Source: a virus. Taken from it: DNA of 31,485 nt. Shown one piece after another: positions 8,233-16,239 of the stretch. The notes under the pieces were generated by a model that made no database searches, was not told the DNA's origin, and saw only the letters and a program-made list of their open reading frames with translations. Both the position numbers and the translations under genes were made by a program. The DNA is taken from positions 1-31,485 of IMG/VR virus record IMGVR_UViG_3300030380_000181. One strand, 5' to 3'. The stretch's first letter is position 1. Every line of letters starts with the position of its first letter.

Positions 8233-11200
8233 ATGGCTGAGTACATACAAAAAGCAGAAGATAATTATTTTACAGATTTAATTGAGGATGAAACTTTTGG
8301 GCAAGACCTTAAAAAGTTTTTTACTGGTGGTAGATATAATTATTCTGAAAAAGAAATAGAAGAAAAAGGTATAGATGGTCTTGCAAATGATTTTGTAGAG
8401 CATATGAGATATCAATCTACGAATGAAACAACAGCAGTAAAAGATCTACTTTATGTACAAAGAGATTTTGAAACGAATGAAAAAGTAGCTGGATCAAAGA
8501 GTAGAGATAGACAATTTAAAGAAGGTAAAAAAGCTTTTGGTAGGTTGATGAATGCTTACGATGTTAGTGCAGGTGGTGGCACTGGTGTACTAGAAGGTGC
8601 AGGAGATTACCTTAGAGCTTTTGCTTCGTCACCATCTACAATAGCAACAGTGGGAACACTAGGTACTGGTATCTTTTCTAAGATAGCAGCTAAAGGTGCT
8701 TCTAAAACTGCACAGTTATCTCTTCGTGCTCATATGTCAAAGCTATTATCTGAAGGGGTAAAGGAAGCTGCAGTAAAAGAAAAATTTAAAAAGACTTTCA
8801 CAGCAGGTGCAGCTAAGGGTGCAGGGATATCTTTTGCCATAGAAGCACCCCTTGGTGGTGGTATGGCATATGCACAACAGGAAGCAAGAGAAGAAACAAT
8901 AGATGATTATACATATACAAAGGGTGATGTACTACGAGATGGTTTAATAGCAGGAGCTTTTGGTGCAACTATGGGAGGAGCTTTCGGTGCATTAGATGTT
9001 AAGAAAGCAAACAAAGCTGTAGATATTACCATGAGAAATATACAAGTTGGTAAGAAAGCTAGAGCAAAAGCAAACAGAGAAGCAAATACAGTTATTACAA
9101 ATGCAAAACCAAAGGTAATAAATGAAACTTTAGAAGATGTGGTTGATGCTCTTAATGTTGTACGTGCAAAAAAACTTAAAGAAAAATTAGATCCACTTGA
9201 TCCTGATCTAGTCGCAAGAGGACAGGAGCTTAAAGATAAAGTATTAAACTCTAAAGGTAACAGGATGTTAGATGCAGGTCTAGATACTGATACTGTAAAA
9301 GGTATTGTAGCTGCATCTATTGAAATGAAAGATATATTGGAAATAGATCCGGGTGAACGAATAACATCTGCTATAGCACGAAAGTTAAAAGATCCTGACA
9401 GTAAATTAATGTTAGATTCTAAAAAGGCAAATGAAATAAGAGAGAAATATAATTTATCTGGAGAAGAGTTTTCTTATATATTTTTAGCAGAATTATCTAA
9501 AGCAGGTAGATTACTTGGTGAAGTGGGTCAGGTAAAAAGGGCGTTTGCAAACATAGATATATTAGCAGAAAATAATATTACAAGTTTAGCAGACAGAGAA
9601 GTTGCAGATTTATTTGAAGCTGTAGGTGGCAGGGAACAAGGTTTTAAAAATAAAAATCAAGATGCACCTAGTATCCCTCAAAAAATATTTAAAACTATAC
9701 AAGAATCAGATGCATTAAGAATTGCATTTATGACTTCTCAGGTAGGTACAACTGTTGCCAACGTAACAACACAAGGTTTTAATACTTTTATTGATATATC
9801 AGATCACTTCTGGAAGAATGCTATTCGTGTTGGTCGTGGAGAAAAACTACCTGATGGTAGTATAAACAGACGTTGGGTAGGTGGTACTCTTTCTAATCTT
9901 CGTGGTTTAACTATGAACCGTGATGAAGCTATGGTTGCAAAAGATATGTTAATGGAGAATGCACCGCTTAAATATAGAGATTTGTTTTATGAAAATAGTC
10001 GTGCATTAAATCATTTAGGTAGTCAAAGTTGGATGGCTAATGCAGGTAGGGTTGTAAACAAACTTAACATTATGACTGATGCTGTATTTAAACAGAGTGC
10101 TTTATATGCATCATTGGATAGACAGTTAAGAGAAGCAAACAACGAATACATAGGAAAAAATTTCTCCCAGTTTATTTTAAACGGTGGAACTTTTAAAGAT
10201 CTTCCAGATGAAGTGTTAGATAAAGCAATAGATGAAGCAAAGAGATTTACATTCCAAAGAGACTACAAAAAAGACGCTTCTTTATTTGGTAAAGGTGCAT
10301 CAAAACTACAACAGATACATAGGAAATACCCATACATAATTTCTGCAGGTGCAGATATACCATTTCCAAGATATATAGCAAACCATTTAGAATATATTAA
10401 CGACTATACACCTATCGGTATGGTTACTGGTGGGTTAAATAGATTTGAAAAAGTTATGGGTCGTGCATTCAGTGATCCTATTAAGACAGGTGATGATAGA
10501 ATTGCTAGACAGATAACAGGCGCATCATTGTTTTTAGGTGGAGTATACGCAGCAGCCGCCAAGCAAGGTCAAATAGATTTTGATAGGTTAGAATTAGAAG
10601 GTGGAGCAGGTGAGATAGAGTTAGCTAGGGTTGCTGGACCTTGGGCAGCTAATCTTTTGTTAGGTGATCTAGTGTATAGATACATGAATGGTCTGCCTTG
10701 GAACACAACTACAACAAAAGAAAATGTATTAGAAATACTGGGGGGTGTTCCAGATTTAAGGACAGGTACTTTTAGTCTTGAGTTTCCTATTGTAAGAGAG
10801 ATTGTTAAATCTACACAAGAACGTGGGGCTACAGAAGGTTTAGAAAAAGAACTGGGTAATATTATTGCTACCTTTAGTTATCCTGCAACTATTGCTAAAG
10901 ATGTTTATGCACAGATTAATTTTGATGCAGCAGGTAATCCTTACACAAGGACTTTACTTCCGGGGGAAAAGGATAGGACAGATATATATGGAGAAAGAAA
11001 CTTTATATCTGATATATTTAATAGTGAACTATTAAAAGCTCAAGCAACTAGATTTTTACTAGACAGCAATATGTTTAGCTATAATCAGTCTCGAACACCA
11101 ATATCTGGCAAGCAGGGTTATGATTATAAACTATATAATATTTTTACTCCGTATGCAGTGGGTAGCTACAACCCCATAACTAAACAGTTTGGTACGACAC

Positions 11201-11802
11201 AAGAACCACCAAGCACTGGACTACAAAAAGAAATTACAAGGCTTAATTTAAAAGATTATAAGTTGTACACAAAAAATAAAGTTAAAAATAATACTCTTGC
11301 ACACCAAGTTGAATACAATTTATCTCAAAAATTATATGCAAAGTTTGATGTATGGAGAGATAGAGGTAAAATAGGTGGAAAATCTAAGTATTCTGAACTT
11401 AGTTATGACGAGCTTGATGAATTACCAATTCGTGCAGAAGATAAAAATAGTTTAAAGATAAATTACTTAACTGCTTGGATTAATCAAGAAATAGATTATG
11501 AAGAAGAAGCAGTAAAAAGAGTTTTTGAAAGTGCTTTAAATAATCCTAAGTTAAAAAAGAGAACTATAGGATATATAAGAAATAGTTACGAACTAGAAAC
11601 TGCTAAGGTTGGTGGTAAAAAAGTAGATAATATTATCTCCAGATACCCTGACAAATTTAACGATGCCAGAAGTGCCAAAGAATATCTGGAGAGATCTACA
11701 GATATTATAGATGAAATAAATAGAAGACAACTAATAATAGATGTGATTAGTAAAGAGGAAGATGGTACAGATATTGGACCTGTAATACCTATTAACCCTT
11801 AA
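8233..11802 (+). CDS. Very large internal virion / DNA-ejection-type protein (1189 aa)
   Basis: The last and largest gene of the late block. Soluble residues 1-110 are followed by Gly/Ala-rich, weakly hydrophobic stretches at about 118-145 (LRAFASSPSTIATVGTLGTG), 190-215 and 235-255 (LIAGAFGATMGGAFGAL) that could insert into a membrane. The remainder is long, helical and charged, with another hydrophobic patch near 765-785. Size, position after a lysozyme gene, and membrane-active segments fit the ejectosome proteins of T7-like phages (gp15/gp16 role), though I see no direct similarity to T7. Its stop codon shares the palindrome TTAA with the convergent minus-strand gene, leaving no room for a terminator. 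Confidence 0.75.
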   Translation: MAEYIQKAEDNYFTDLIEDETFGQDLKKFFTGGRYNYSEKEIEEKGIDGLANDFVEHMRYQSTNETTAVKDLLYVQRDFETNEKVAGSKSRDRQFKEGKKAFGRLMNAYDVSAGGGTGVLEGAGDYLRAFASSPSTIATVGTLGTGIFSKIAAKGASKTAQLSLRAHMSKLLSEGVKEAAVKEKFKKTFTAGAAKGAGISFAIEAPLGGGMAYAQQEAREETIDDYTYTKGDVLRDGLIAGAFGATMGGAFGALDVKKANKAVDITMRNIQVGKKARAKANREANTVITNAKPKVINETLEDVVDALNVVRAKKLKEKLDPLDPDLVARGQELKDKVLNSKGNRMLDAGLDTDTVKGIVAASIEMKDILEIDPGERITSAIARKLKDPDSKLMLDSKKANEIREKYNLSGEEFSYIFLAELSKAGRLLGEVGQVKRAFANIDILAENNITSLADREVADLFEAVGGREQGFKNKNQDAPSIPQKIFKTIQESDALRIAFMTSQVGTTVANVTTQGFNTFIDISDHFWKNAIRVGRGEKLPDGSINRRWVGGTLSNLRGLTMNRDEAMVAKDMLMENAPLKYRDLFYENSRALNHLGSQSWMANAGRVVNKLNIMTDAVFKQSALYASLDRQLREANNEYIGKNFSQFILNGGTFKDLPDEVLDKAIDEAKRFTFQRDYKKDASLFGKGASKLQQIHRKYPYIISAGADIPFPRYIANHLEYINDYTPIGMVTGGLNRFEKVMGRAFSDPIKTGDDRIARQITGASLFLGGVYAAAAKQGQIDFDRLELEGGAGEIELARVAGPWAANLLLGDLVYRYMNGLPWNTTTTKENVLEILGGVPDLRTGTFSLEFPIVREIVKSTQERGATEGLEKELGNIIATFSYPATIAKDVYAQINFDAAGNPYTRTLLPGEKDRTDIYGERNFISDIFNSELLKAQATRFLLDSNMFSYNQSRTPISGKQGYDYKLYNIFTPYAVGSYNPITKQFGTTQEPPSTGLQKEITRLNLKDYKLYTKNKVKNNTLAHQVEYNLSQKLYAKFDVWRDRGKIGGKSKYSELSYDELDELPIRAEDKNSLKINYLTAWINQEIDYEEEAVKRVFESALNNPKLKKRTIGYIRNSYELETAKVGGKKVDNIISRYPDKFNDARSAKEYLERSTDIIDEINRRQLIIDVISKEEDGTDIGPVIPINP

Positions 11803-12002
11803 TCATCTTCTAACATATAGTCTGCCCAATCGTAGGCTGTTCTCTTTACATCTGCCATTTGTGAAGCCCCTTTCACGCTAGGAAGTAACCCAGCAAGTGC
11901 TTGACCTGCTAGGTATCTTCTTGCCGTGAGGGGCTTCATAGCTTTAGAGGTTCGTTTCTTCTCTGTAAACTTTTTCGCTTCTTCTGCTAATTTTTTGCTC
12001 AT
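11799..12002 (-). CDS. Small basic hypothetical protein (67 aa), last gene of leftward block
   Basis: The protein begins with a lysine-rich helix (MSKKLAEEAKKFTEKKRTSK), followed by MKPLTARRYLAGQALAGLL and an acidic end (YDWADYMLEDD). It looks like a genuine helical protein rather than random translation. Its first 59 bases overlap the 3' end of the 81-aa gene in another frame, which is long for a phage overlap. The ribosome site is weak (AAAGAG close to the ATG). Its stop is shared with the convergent late gene at 11799-11802. Function unknown. Confidence 0.55.
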   Translation of the reverse strand: MSKKLAEEAKKFTEKKRTSKAMKPLTARRYLAGQALAGLLPSVKGASQMADVKRTAYDWADYMLEDD

Positions 12003-12189
12003 ACTCTTTTACTTTTTTTAGGTTGGTGAAGTATGCAGTATTAAAACCAAACTCCCAACTTCTGTTATTGTTAGTATTGGTTGGGTATGGATTACCCAAC
12101 TCACCTTTTCTAAAAGCAACCTGACCTTCATTGAAGGGATTTATTTTCTTTTTTCCTTCATTGTGTCTAGCATTTTGTTTAGATACCAT
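11944..12189 (-). CDS. RMF/CrpP-like small protein (81 aa)
   Basis: Residues 15-58 show the pattern INPFNEGQxAFxxGxxxNPYP followed by W(E)FGFNTAYF. This matches the small ribosome-modulation-factor/CrpP-like fold often found in phages: G..A, then NPY, then WxxGxxxA. RMF itself dimerises 70S ribosomes into inactive 100S particles. Whether this phage version touches ribosomes is unknown. It has a good ribosome site (GGAG, 8 bases from ATG). It overlaps the DUF3310-like gene upstream by 49 bases and the 67-aa gene downstream by 59 bases. The last 25 residues are a basic tail outside the motif. Confidence 0.66.
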   Translation of the reverse strand: MVSKQNARHNEGKKKINPFNEGQVAFRKGELGNPYPTNTNNNRSWEFGFNTAYFTNLKKVKEYEQKISRRSEKVYREETNL

Positions 12190-12374
12190 TGTGCTTTCTC
12201 CATATCTTCTATAGGGTTAGTCTTGTATCTGTGTCGATGTTGATACTTTATCATATTACCGTGACAGTATGCTATGAAACCATCCTCACCTAACACTTGC
12301 TTTATATAATCAATACACTCTACACCACCATTTAAATTGTAGTGGGCAGGTTTGTTGACAGGATCAAAATTCAT
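12141..12374 (-). CDS. DUF3310 protein (77 aa)
   Basis: The N-terminus carries the DUF3310 signature: VNKPAHYNLNGGVECIDYIKQ at about residues 6-26. A GNMIKYQHRHRYK segment and a helix EDMEKAQWYLNKMLDTM follow. This family is widespread in phages. I recall it as related to the C-terminal part of T7 gp1.7, a nucleotide kinase, but a stand-alone domain of this size need not be a kinase. Its start overlaps the preceding stop by ATGA (12371-12374). Position at the end of the nucleotide-metabolism cluster fits a role around nucleotides. Confidence 0.85.
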   Translation of the reverse strand: MNFDPVNKPAHYNLNGGVECIDYIKQVLGEDGFIAYCHGNMIKYQHRHRYKTNPIEDMEKAQWYLNKMLDTMKEKRK

Positions 12375-12841
12375 AGTGTAACTAGCTCCGCTTCAGTGTA
12401 AGGAATATGAAAGAAGTATTCTTTTCTTCTAGCATTGGCTAACCATATCTCCTTTGCACACTCTTCAGTGAGTTGGTAGTCTTTGATTCTCCATGCTTGT
12501 TTACAGTCGTGACGTATTACATAAAAGTTACAGTAAGTATTGTCACCCTCTACTTTCTTGTACTTATTAATTAGTCTATACTTTCTGTATGGTATACGTA
12601 TCTCTTTCCATTTAGGATTCCAATCACCTGTCCACTGGTTCTTCATCTCTACTTCAGAGTAATACATACCACCATTCTTTTCACTCTTTATATCAAAAGA
12701 AAAATCTTCTTCTGTATCAAGGATAGTATGTCCGATACCCTCTAGGTAATTTGTTATTACTGTTTTAGCTTTACTGTCATTCTCCTTATATGACTGCGGT
12801 TGAAACTTTCTGTAGTATGATCCTTTAATTGGTTGTAGCAT
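12371..12841 (-). CDS. Putative PD-(D/E)XK-type nuclease-like protein (156 aa)
   Basis: Residues 46-70 contain Asp50, then a strand YYSEVEMKNQW carrying Glu65-Met-Lys67. This is the D...ExK arrangement of PD-(D/E)XK nucleases, preceded by a helix (residues 23-40) of the usual length. A conserved-looking CNFYVIRHDCKQAWRI strand follows. The fold assignment is by motif only. It has a good ribosome site (TTAGGAG, 6 bases from ATG) 9 bases after nrdJ, and an ATGA overlap with the DUF3310 gene. Alternative: a non-nuclease protein with a chance motif. Confidence 0.6.
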   Translation of the reverse strand: MLQPIKGSYYRKFQPQSYKENDSKAKTVITNYLEGIGHTILDTEEDFSFDIKSEKNGGMYYSEVEMKNQWTGDWNPKWKEIRIPYRKYRLINKYKKVEGDNTYCNFYVIRHDCKQAWRIKDYQLTEECAKEIWLANARRKEYFFHIPYTEAELVTL

Positions 12842-12850
12842 TATATACTC

Positions 12851-14749
12851 CTAAGTTATATCTACAATTTCACAAACGTCACCAGTACAAGCAAACTGCT
12901 GACTAGAACTAGTACCATCTTCTTTCTCATAGTCCGAGAGTTTAGACCAATCAATTTTCTTTGGCATGGTTAATAGTAAACTATTGTAAGTCTGCTTGTC
13001 AACCTCTTGATATGGCGCTTGTTGGTACGTATGCTCATTATATGGTAAGAAAGATACACCTGACATTTCATCGAAGTGTTCATATACAAACGCTCCGACT
13101 TCAAACCACTCATCCTTTTTAACATTGATAGTCACACTTGGTTTGTGTTCACACCAATTACGTTGATAGATTAACCACATCTCTAGCTGCTCAATAGCAG
13201 TTTGATCTGCAGTAACAACTGAACCCCTTGGTGATTTGATTGGGAAACTAAATACTGTTGTAGTATCTCCTTTCATAACACAAGGTTCACTTGGTATTCC
13301 CTGATCCATCATAAACTGTGTCAGTGGATCTTTGTTATCTCCTCTAACTGTTCTGATGTAATATGGGGAATGTCTGGAATGGATACCACTGGCTGAGTCA
13401 ACAAGTTGTGAAACAGTACCAGAAGGTTTGACACAAGTGATAGAGACAGACTGAGATATACCAAGTAAGTCAGCATACTCATGATTAGTAGCTTCTGCAA
13501 CAGCACGTAAGTTTGCAAGTGTCTTTTCCAATCCTTTATTCTTTGTAGTCATTAGTGGGTTGTCCATTATTCCAGTGAGCGACACACCCAACAATCGTTC
13601 TTCTTCGGTATTTCGTTGCCACACTTTTCGCAGATATGGGAACTTAGTGAAGGTAGACTGAATAGTTCCAAGAATTGTTGCCAACCTAACCTTACGTGCC
13701 AGATCGTCATACGTATCTGTAGCTCTAACGACAACCTCAGTGAGGTTACAAAACTGGTAAGGACGTAGGATAATTTCCGAGCACGGGTTAGTACCAAACT
13801 CGTAGTTGGGGTCACGTCTGCCATACTTTGCAGCTTGTTTCTTACTCGCTTCACGATTGAATATACCACGTTCTCCACTCCCTGATTCTACTAATGCCAT
13901 CCATTCCCTCATAAAAGATATGGCATCTGGTTTCTCTGTATAAGACACAGAGTTATTAGCTAATGCACGTTGTGGTTCGTTCTCCCACCACTGACCTGAC
14001 TTAGCATGTCGCATACGATCATCACTCAGGTTAGATAGAGAGATCATAGCACTACGTCTAACACCACCTACTACAACCACTTCACCAATCTTACACATTA
14101 TATCATGGCACTCTATTGATGATAGCCTACGTCCTTGTGAGTCTTTAAACATTTTGATAACAAAGTTAAACAAGTCTACCAAAGGGGCAGGGCCACTAGC
14201 TCTACCACCAAATGTCTTTAGCCTAGAACCTGCAGGTCTAACATTTGATACATCCCACTTAGGTATCTCGCCACTATATAGTAATGCTATTACTTGTCGC
14301 AGTGCTTTTGCCCAACCTTCTTTACTATCTTTTACTGCAATAACAGTATCACTATCGTACAGTTCAGGAACTTCTGGTAGTTGTTGTATGAACTGACGTT
14401 CTACAGAAAAGCCTACACCAGTACCACATAGTAATATAAACATAGCTTCATCGAAAGACTTAGGGTCATCTACTGGCAGATAAGAACAGTTGTACATACA
14501 GGTATTATCTCTGTCAGCAGCAGGGCCAGCAGTCATCATTGCTCTCATACTAGGCATTACTTCTAACCCAAGTATAGCTTGTTCTATTTTGTTTGTTGTT
14601 TCTTCATCTACATTTGCATGGACAACATTAGATACATATCTACCCACTGTCTCAGTCCATGACTCTCTTCGCCCCTCACTCTCTAGCCAACGTGCATAAC
14701 GTGAGGTGTGTATAAAACTTTGATAGTCTGTTGGTAATAAGTTACTCAT
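12851..14749 (-). CDS. nrdJ: Adenosylcobalamin-dependent (class II) ribonucleotide reductase, monomeric type
   Basis: Converts ribonucleoside triphosphates to deoxynucleotides using a B12 cofactor, supplying phage DNA synthesis without oxygen or a small subunit. The 632 residues match the Lactobacillus leichmannii-type monomer. Visible features are the disulphide-forming Cys88 in MYNCSY, the GTGVGFSVER loop near 109-118, GGVRRSAMISLSN near 228-240, and NPCSE at 321-325. In NPCSE, Cys323 is the expected thiyl-radical residue and Glu325 its partner. Cys334 in FCNLTE lies 11 residues on, as in C408/C419 of the model enzyme. KPSGTVSQ precedes the C-terminal shuttle pair Cys621/Cys626 (ACTGDVCE). 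All key residues are present. Its start overlaps the upstream lipoprotein-like gene by ATGA. The host must make or import cobalamin. Confidence 0.96.
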   Translation of the reverse strand: MSNLLPTDYQSFIHTSRYARWLESEGRRESWTETVGRYVSNVVHANVDEETTNKIEQAILGLEVMPSMRAMMTAGPAADRDNTCMYNCSYLPVDDPKSFDEAMFILLCGTGVGFSVERQFIQQLPEVPELYDSDTVIAVKDSKEGWAKALRQVIALLYSGEIPKWDVSNVRPAGSRLKTFGGRASGPAPLVDLFNFVIKMFKDSQGRRLSSIECHDIMCKIGEVVVVGGVRRSAMISLSNLSDDRMRHAKSGQWWENEPQRALANNSVSYTEKPDAISFMREWMALVESGSGERGIFNREASKKQAAKYGRRDPNYEFGTNPCSEIILRPYQFCNLTEVVVRATDTYDDLARKVRLATILGTIQSTFTKFPYLRKVWQRNTEEERLLGVSLTGIMDNPLMTTKNKGLEKTLANLRAVAEATNHEYADLLGISQSVSITCVKPSGTVSQLVDSASGIHSRHSPYYIRTVRGDNKDPLTQFMMDQGIPSEPCVMKGDTTTVFSFPIKSPRGSVVTADQTAIEQLEMWLIYQRNWCEHKPSVTINVKKDEWFEVGAFVYEHFDEMSGVSFLPYNEHTYQQAPYQEVDKQTYNSLLLTMPKKIDWSKLSDYEKEDGTSSSQQFACTGDVCEIVDIT

Positions 14750-14955
14750 TTATCTTCCCCTATATTTGTTGGTGCGTACACCTCACCATTATATTTACTT
14801 CCTGTTGAACCTTTTCCTGTTTCTACTCCACTATTACAGCCTATTACAACTACTAGTAAGAAAGACGTAGATACGTACAGTACTCTCTTTGTCCACAATA
14901 TAAACCCTTCAAAAGTTTTCTTTGCTTCTGTCTCTGCTGATTGTCTTGGTGTCAT
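14746..14955 (-). CDS. Small putative lipoprotein coupled to nrdJ (69 aa)
   Basis: I chose the ATG at 14955 because it forms an ATGA overlap with the preceding 48-aa gene; a longer frame starts at 14979. Residues 23-40 read KRVLYVSTSFLLVVVIGC. That is a basic border and hydrophobic core ending in a lipobox-like VIGC (Cys40), which fits export and lipidation after an unusually long 22-residue N-region. The predicted mature part would be only about 30 residues (NSGVETGKGSTGSKYNG...). Its stop overlaps the nrdJ start by ATGA. Function unknown; a membrane protein inside the nucleotide operon is unexpected. Confidence 0.62.
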   Translation of the reverse strand: MTPRQSAETEAKKTFEGFILWTKRVLYVSTSFLLVVVIGCNSGVETGKGSTGSKYNGEVYAPTNIGEDK

Positions 14956-15098
14956 TCTGGTACAGTCCAAGGATAACAAGGTACAATACTTTGCTTACAA
15001 TACTTTGCATTGTCTACCAACAAGACAGGTAATATACATATAACAAACACACAAAACAATAGAGGCCACACTAAACCTTTCATATCACAATAGTTCAT
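14952..15098 (-). CDS. Tiny membrane protein between mazG and nrdJ (48 aa)
   Basis: The frame starts with MNYCDMKGLVWPLL, has a hydrophobic core at about residues 8-28 (VWPLLFCVFVICILPVLLV), and a short soluble end with two cysteines (NAKYCKQSIVPCYPW). It is joined to both neighbours by 4-base ATGA overlaps, at 15095-15098 with mazG and at 14952-14955 with the lipoprotein-like gene. This is strong evidence that it is translated. No family recognised. It may be a secreted or membrane-held peptide with a disulphide. Confidence 0.66.
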   Translation of the reverse strand: MNYCDMKGLVWPLLFCVFVICILPVLLVDNAKYCKQSIVPCYPWTVPE

Positions 15099-15457
15099 CT
15101 TTTATCTCCACTACCTTGTATCTTACCACGACTTTTTCTATCCTGTAATTTATCTAAATTCTTTTGTGCTATGTCAGCCATCTCTACATTTAGGTCACGA
15201 CATAGTGCAGCTATGTACCACAGACAATCTCCTACCTCATCTGCAATGGCATCCCTGTCAAAGTTTCCGTCACGTAATATCTTCTTAACCTTATTAGCCA
15301 CTTCACCTGCTTCTGCAGCCAATCCTAGTGCAGGATAGATTACCTGATGTGCATCTTTATACACTGCTGTTTCTGCAGCACGAGATTGATACCAAGTCAT
15401 TTCCATATTAGGTTCATTCCAGTATTTAAAATGATCCATATCTTCTTTCGTTATCAT
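15095..15457 (-). CDS. mazG: MazG-like nucleotide pyrophosphohydrolase (120 aa)
   Basis: The all-alpha NTP pyrophosphatase metal site is visible: Glu49 and Glu52 in GLAAEAGEVANK, then Glu74 and Asp77 in IADEVGDCLWYIA. The enzyme hydrolyses NTPs or dNTPs to monophosphates and pyrophosphate. In phages it is thought to clean non-canonical nucleotides or tune alarmone and nucleotide pools. At 120 residues it is a single-domain MazG, as usual for phages. Both ends are ATGA-coupled, to a 53-aa gene upstream and to the 48-aa membrane peptide downstream. This places it in one translational chain with nrdJ. Confidence 0.92.
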   Translation of the reverse strand: MITKEDMDHFKYWNEPNMEMTWYQSRAAETAVYKDAHQVIYPALGLAAEAGEVANKVKKILRDGNFDRDAIADEVGDCLWYIAALCRDLNVEMADIAQKNLDKLQDRKSRGKIQGSGDKR

Positions 15458-15615
15458 AGTCTTGTTACCTCACATTCAATTATTTCTACATCTTCTATGT
15501 CATACAAAACATTTTCCATAAGTTCTTTTACATCATCTGAGTTGTTGTCTTTTCCTAACTCAAATATATAAGAATCTGGATCTATTTTTAATTTTATTAT
15601 TACCTCATATTCCAC
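15454..15615 (-). CDS. Small acidic protein with GTG start (53 aa)
   Basis: The frame begins at GTG 15615, preceded by AAGGA with 8 bases of spacing, and reads (M)EYEVIIKLKIDPDSYIFELG. It ends IEDVEIIECEVTRL, and its stop overlaps the mazG start by ATGA (15454-15457). The alternating strand-like start and acidic helix resemble small phage proteins of unknown function that sit beside mazG. The overlap and the ribosome site are the main evidence that it is real. Confidence 0.68.
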   Translation of the reverse strand: MEYEVIIKLKIDPDSYIFELGKDNNSDDVKELMENVLYDIEDVEIIECEVTRL

Positions 15616-15653
15616 AGCTAAAGTCCTTAGTTATACTCAAGTAAAACTCAAAG

Positions 15654-15896
15654 TCAATCACGATCATCAATCTCTAATTCAAGAGGTTCAATGTTAGACT
15701 GAAAATATTTTACCATTTCATACGCATCATTAAAGCTATCAAAAAAGTATTCCATCTGTATTACCTTCCCTTCTATCTCAACTTTGCATACATTGTAGTG
15801 TACGTCTTGTTCATCAGGTAGATCACATTGGTATGGACCTGATAGCACATCCCAAATCTTAACCTGTTTCATTTGTACTACGTCACTGTTTGCCAT
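15654..15896 (-). CDS. Hypothetical protein (80 aa)
   Basis: Soluble, acidic protein with mixed strand and helix character: VKIWDVLSGPYQCDLPDEQDVHYNVCKVEI, then FFDSFNDAYEMVKYFQ. The start at 15896 has AAGGAG 11 bases upstream and overlaps the endonuclease gene by 14 bases; a second ATG eight codons in would also be possible. No family recognised. It lies within the nuclease-nucleotide cluster. Confidence 0.65.
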   Translation of the reverse strand: MANSDVVQMKQVKIWDVLSGPYQCDLPDEQDVHYNVCKVEIEGKVIQMEYFFDSFNDAYEMVKYFQSNIEPLELEIDDRD

Positions 15897-16239
15897 CTTT
15901 TGTTAAACTCCTTATCAGTTTAAGGTAGTGTGGTAGTTCTGATATTACTAACCATTGATGTCTATCTGATCTGTAGAAAACTACAGGGTCACCTTTGTCA
16001 TGGTTAGTACATTGCTTTATCCAATCATACACAGTCTTGAGTGCAGACTTTCTTCTTTTTACTTCTATAGAAATAGGTATGTATTTTCTAGCAGCAGGGG
16101 ATAACTGGATATCTGCACCAGTTTCTCCCATAACTGTAGACTTTACATCGTCTGGTTCTAGTTCAGGAAACGACTCAAGCAAAGCATCTCTTATTTCCTG
16201 TTGACCTAATCTCCCTTTTTGTTTGGCACGTCTACTCAA
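15883..16239 (-). CDS. PD-(D/E)XK endonuclease, Holliday-junction-resolvase-like (118 aa)
   Basis: A basic start (MSRRAKQKGRLGQQEI) with Glu15 is followed by GADIQLSPAARK (Asp43) and the strand IPISIEVKRRK with Glu59-Val-Lys61. This is the E...D...ExK active site of small phage PD-(D/E)XK nucleases and archaeal-type Holliday resolvases. A C-terminal strand VVFYRSDRHQWLVI completes the core. Expected role: resolving branched replication or recombination DNA before packaging. It is translationally coupled by ATGA (16236-16239) to the Fe-S exonuclease upstream. Substrate specificity is inferred. Confidence 0.8.
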   Translation of the reverse strand: MSRRAKQKGRLGQQEIRDALLESFPELEPDDVKSTVMGETGADIQLSPAARKYIPISIEVKRRKSALKTVYDWIKQCTNHDKGDPVVFYRSDRHQWLVISELPHYLKLIRSLTKDGKQ

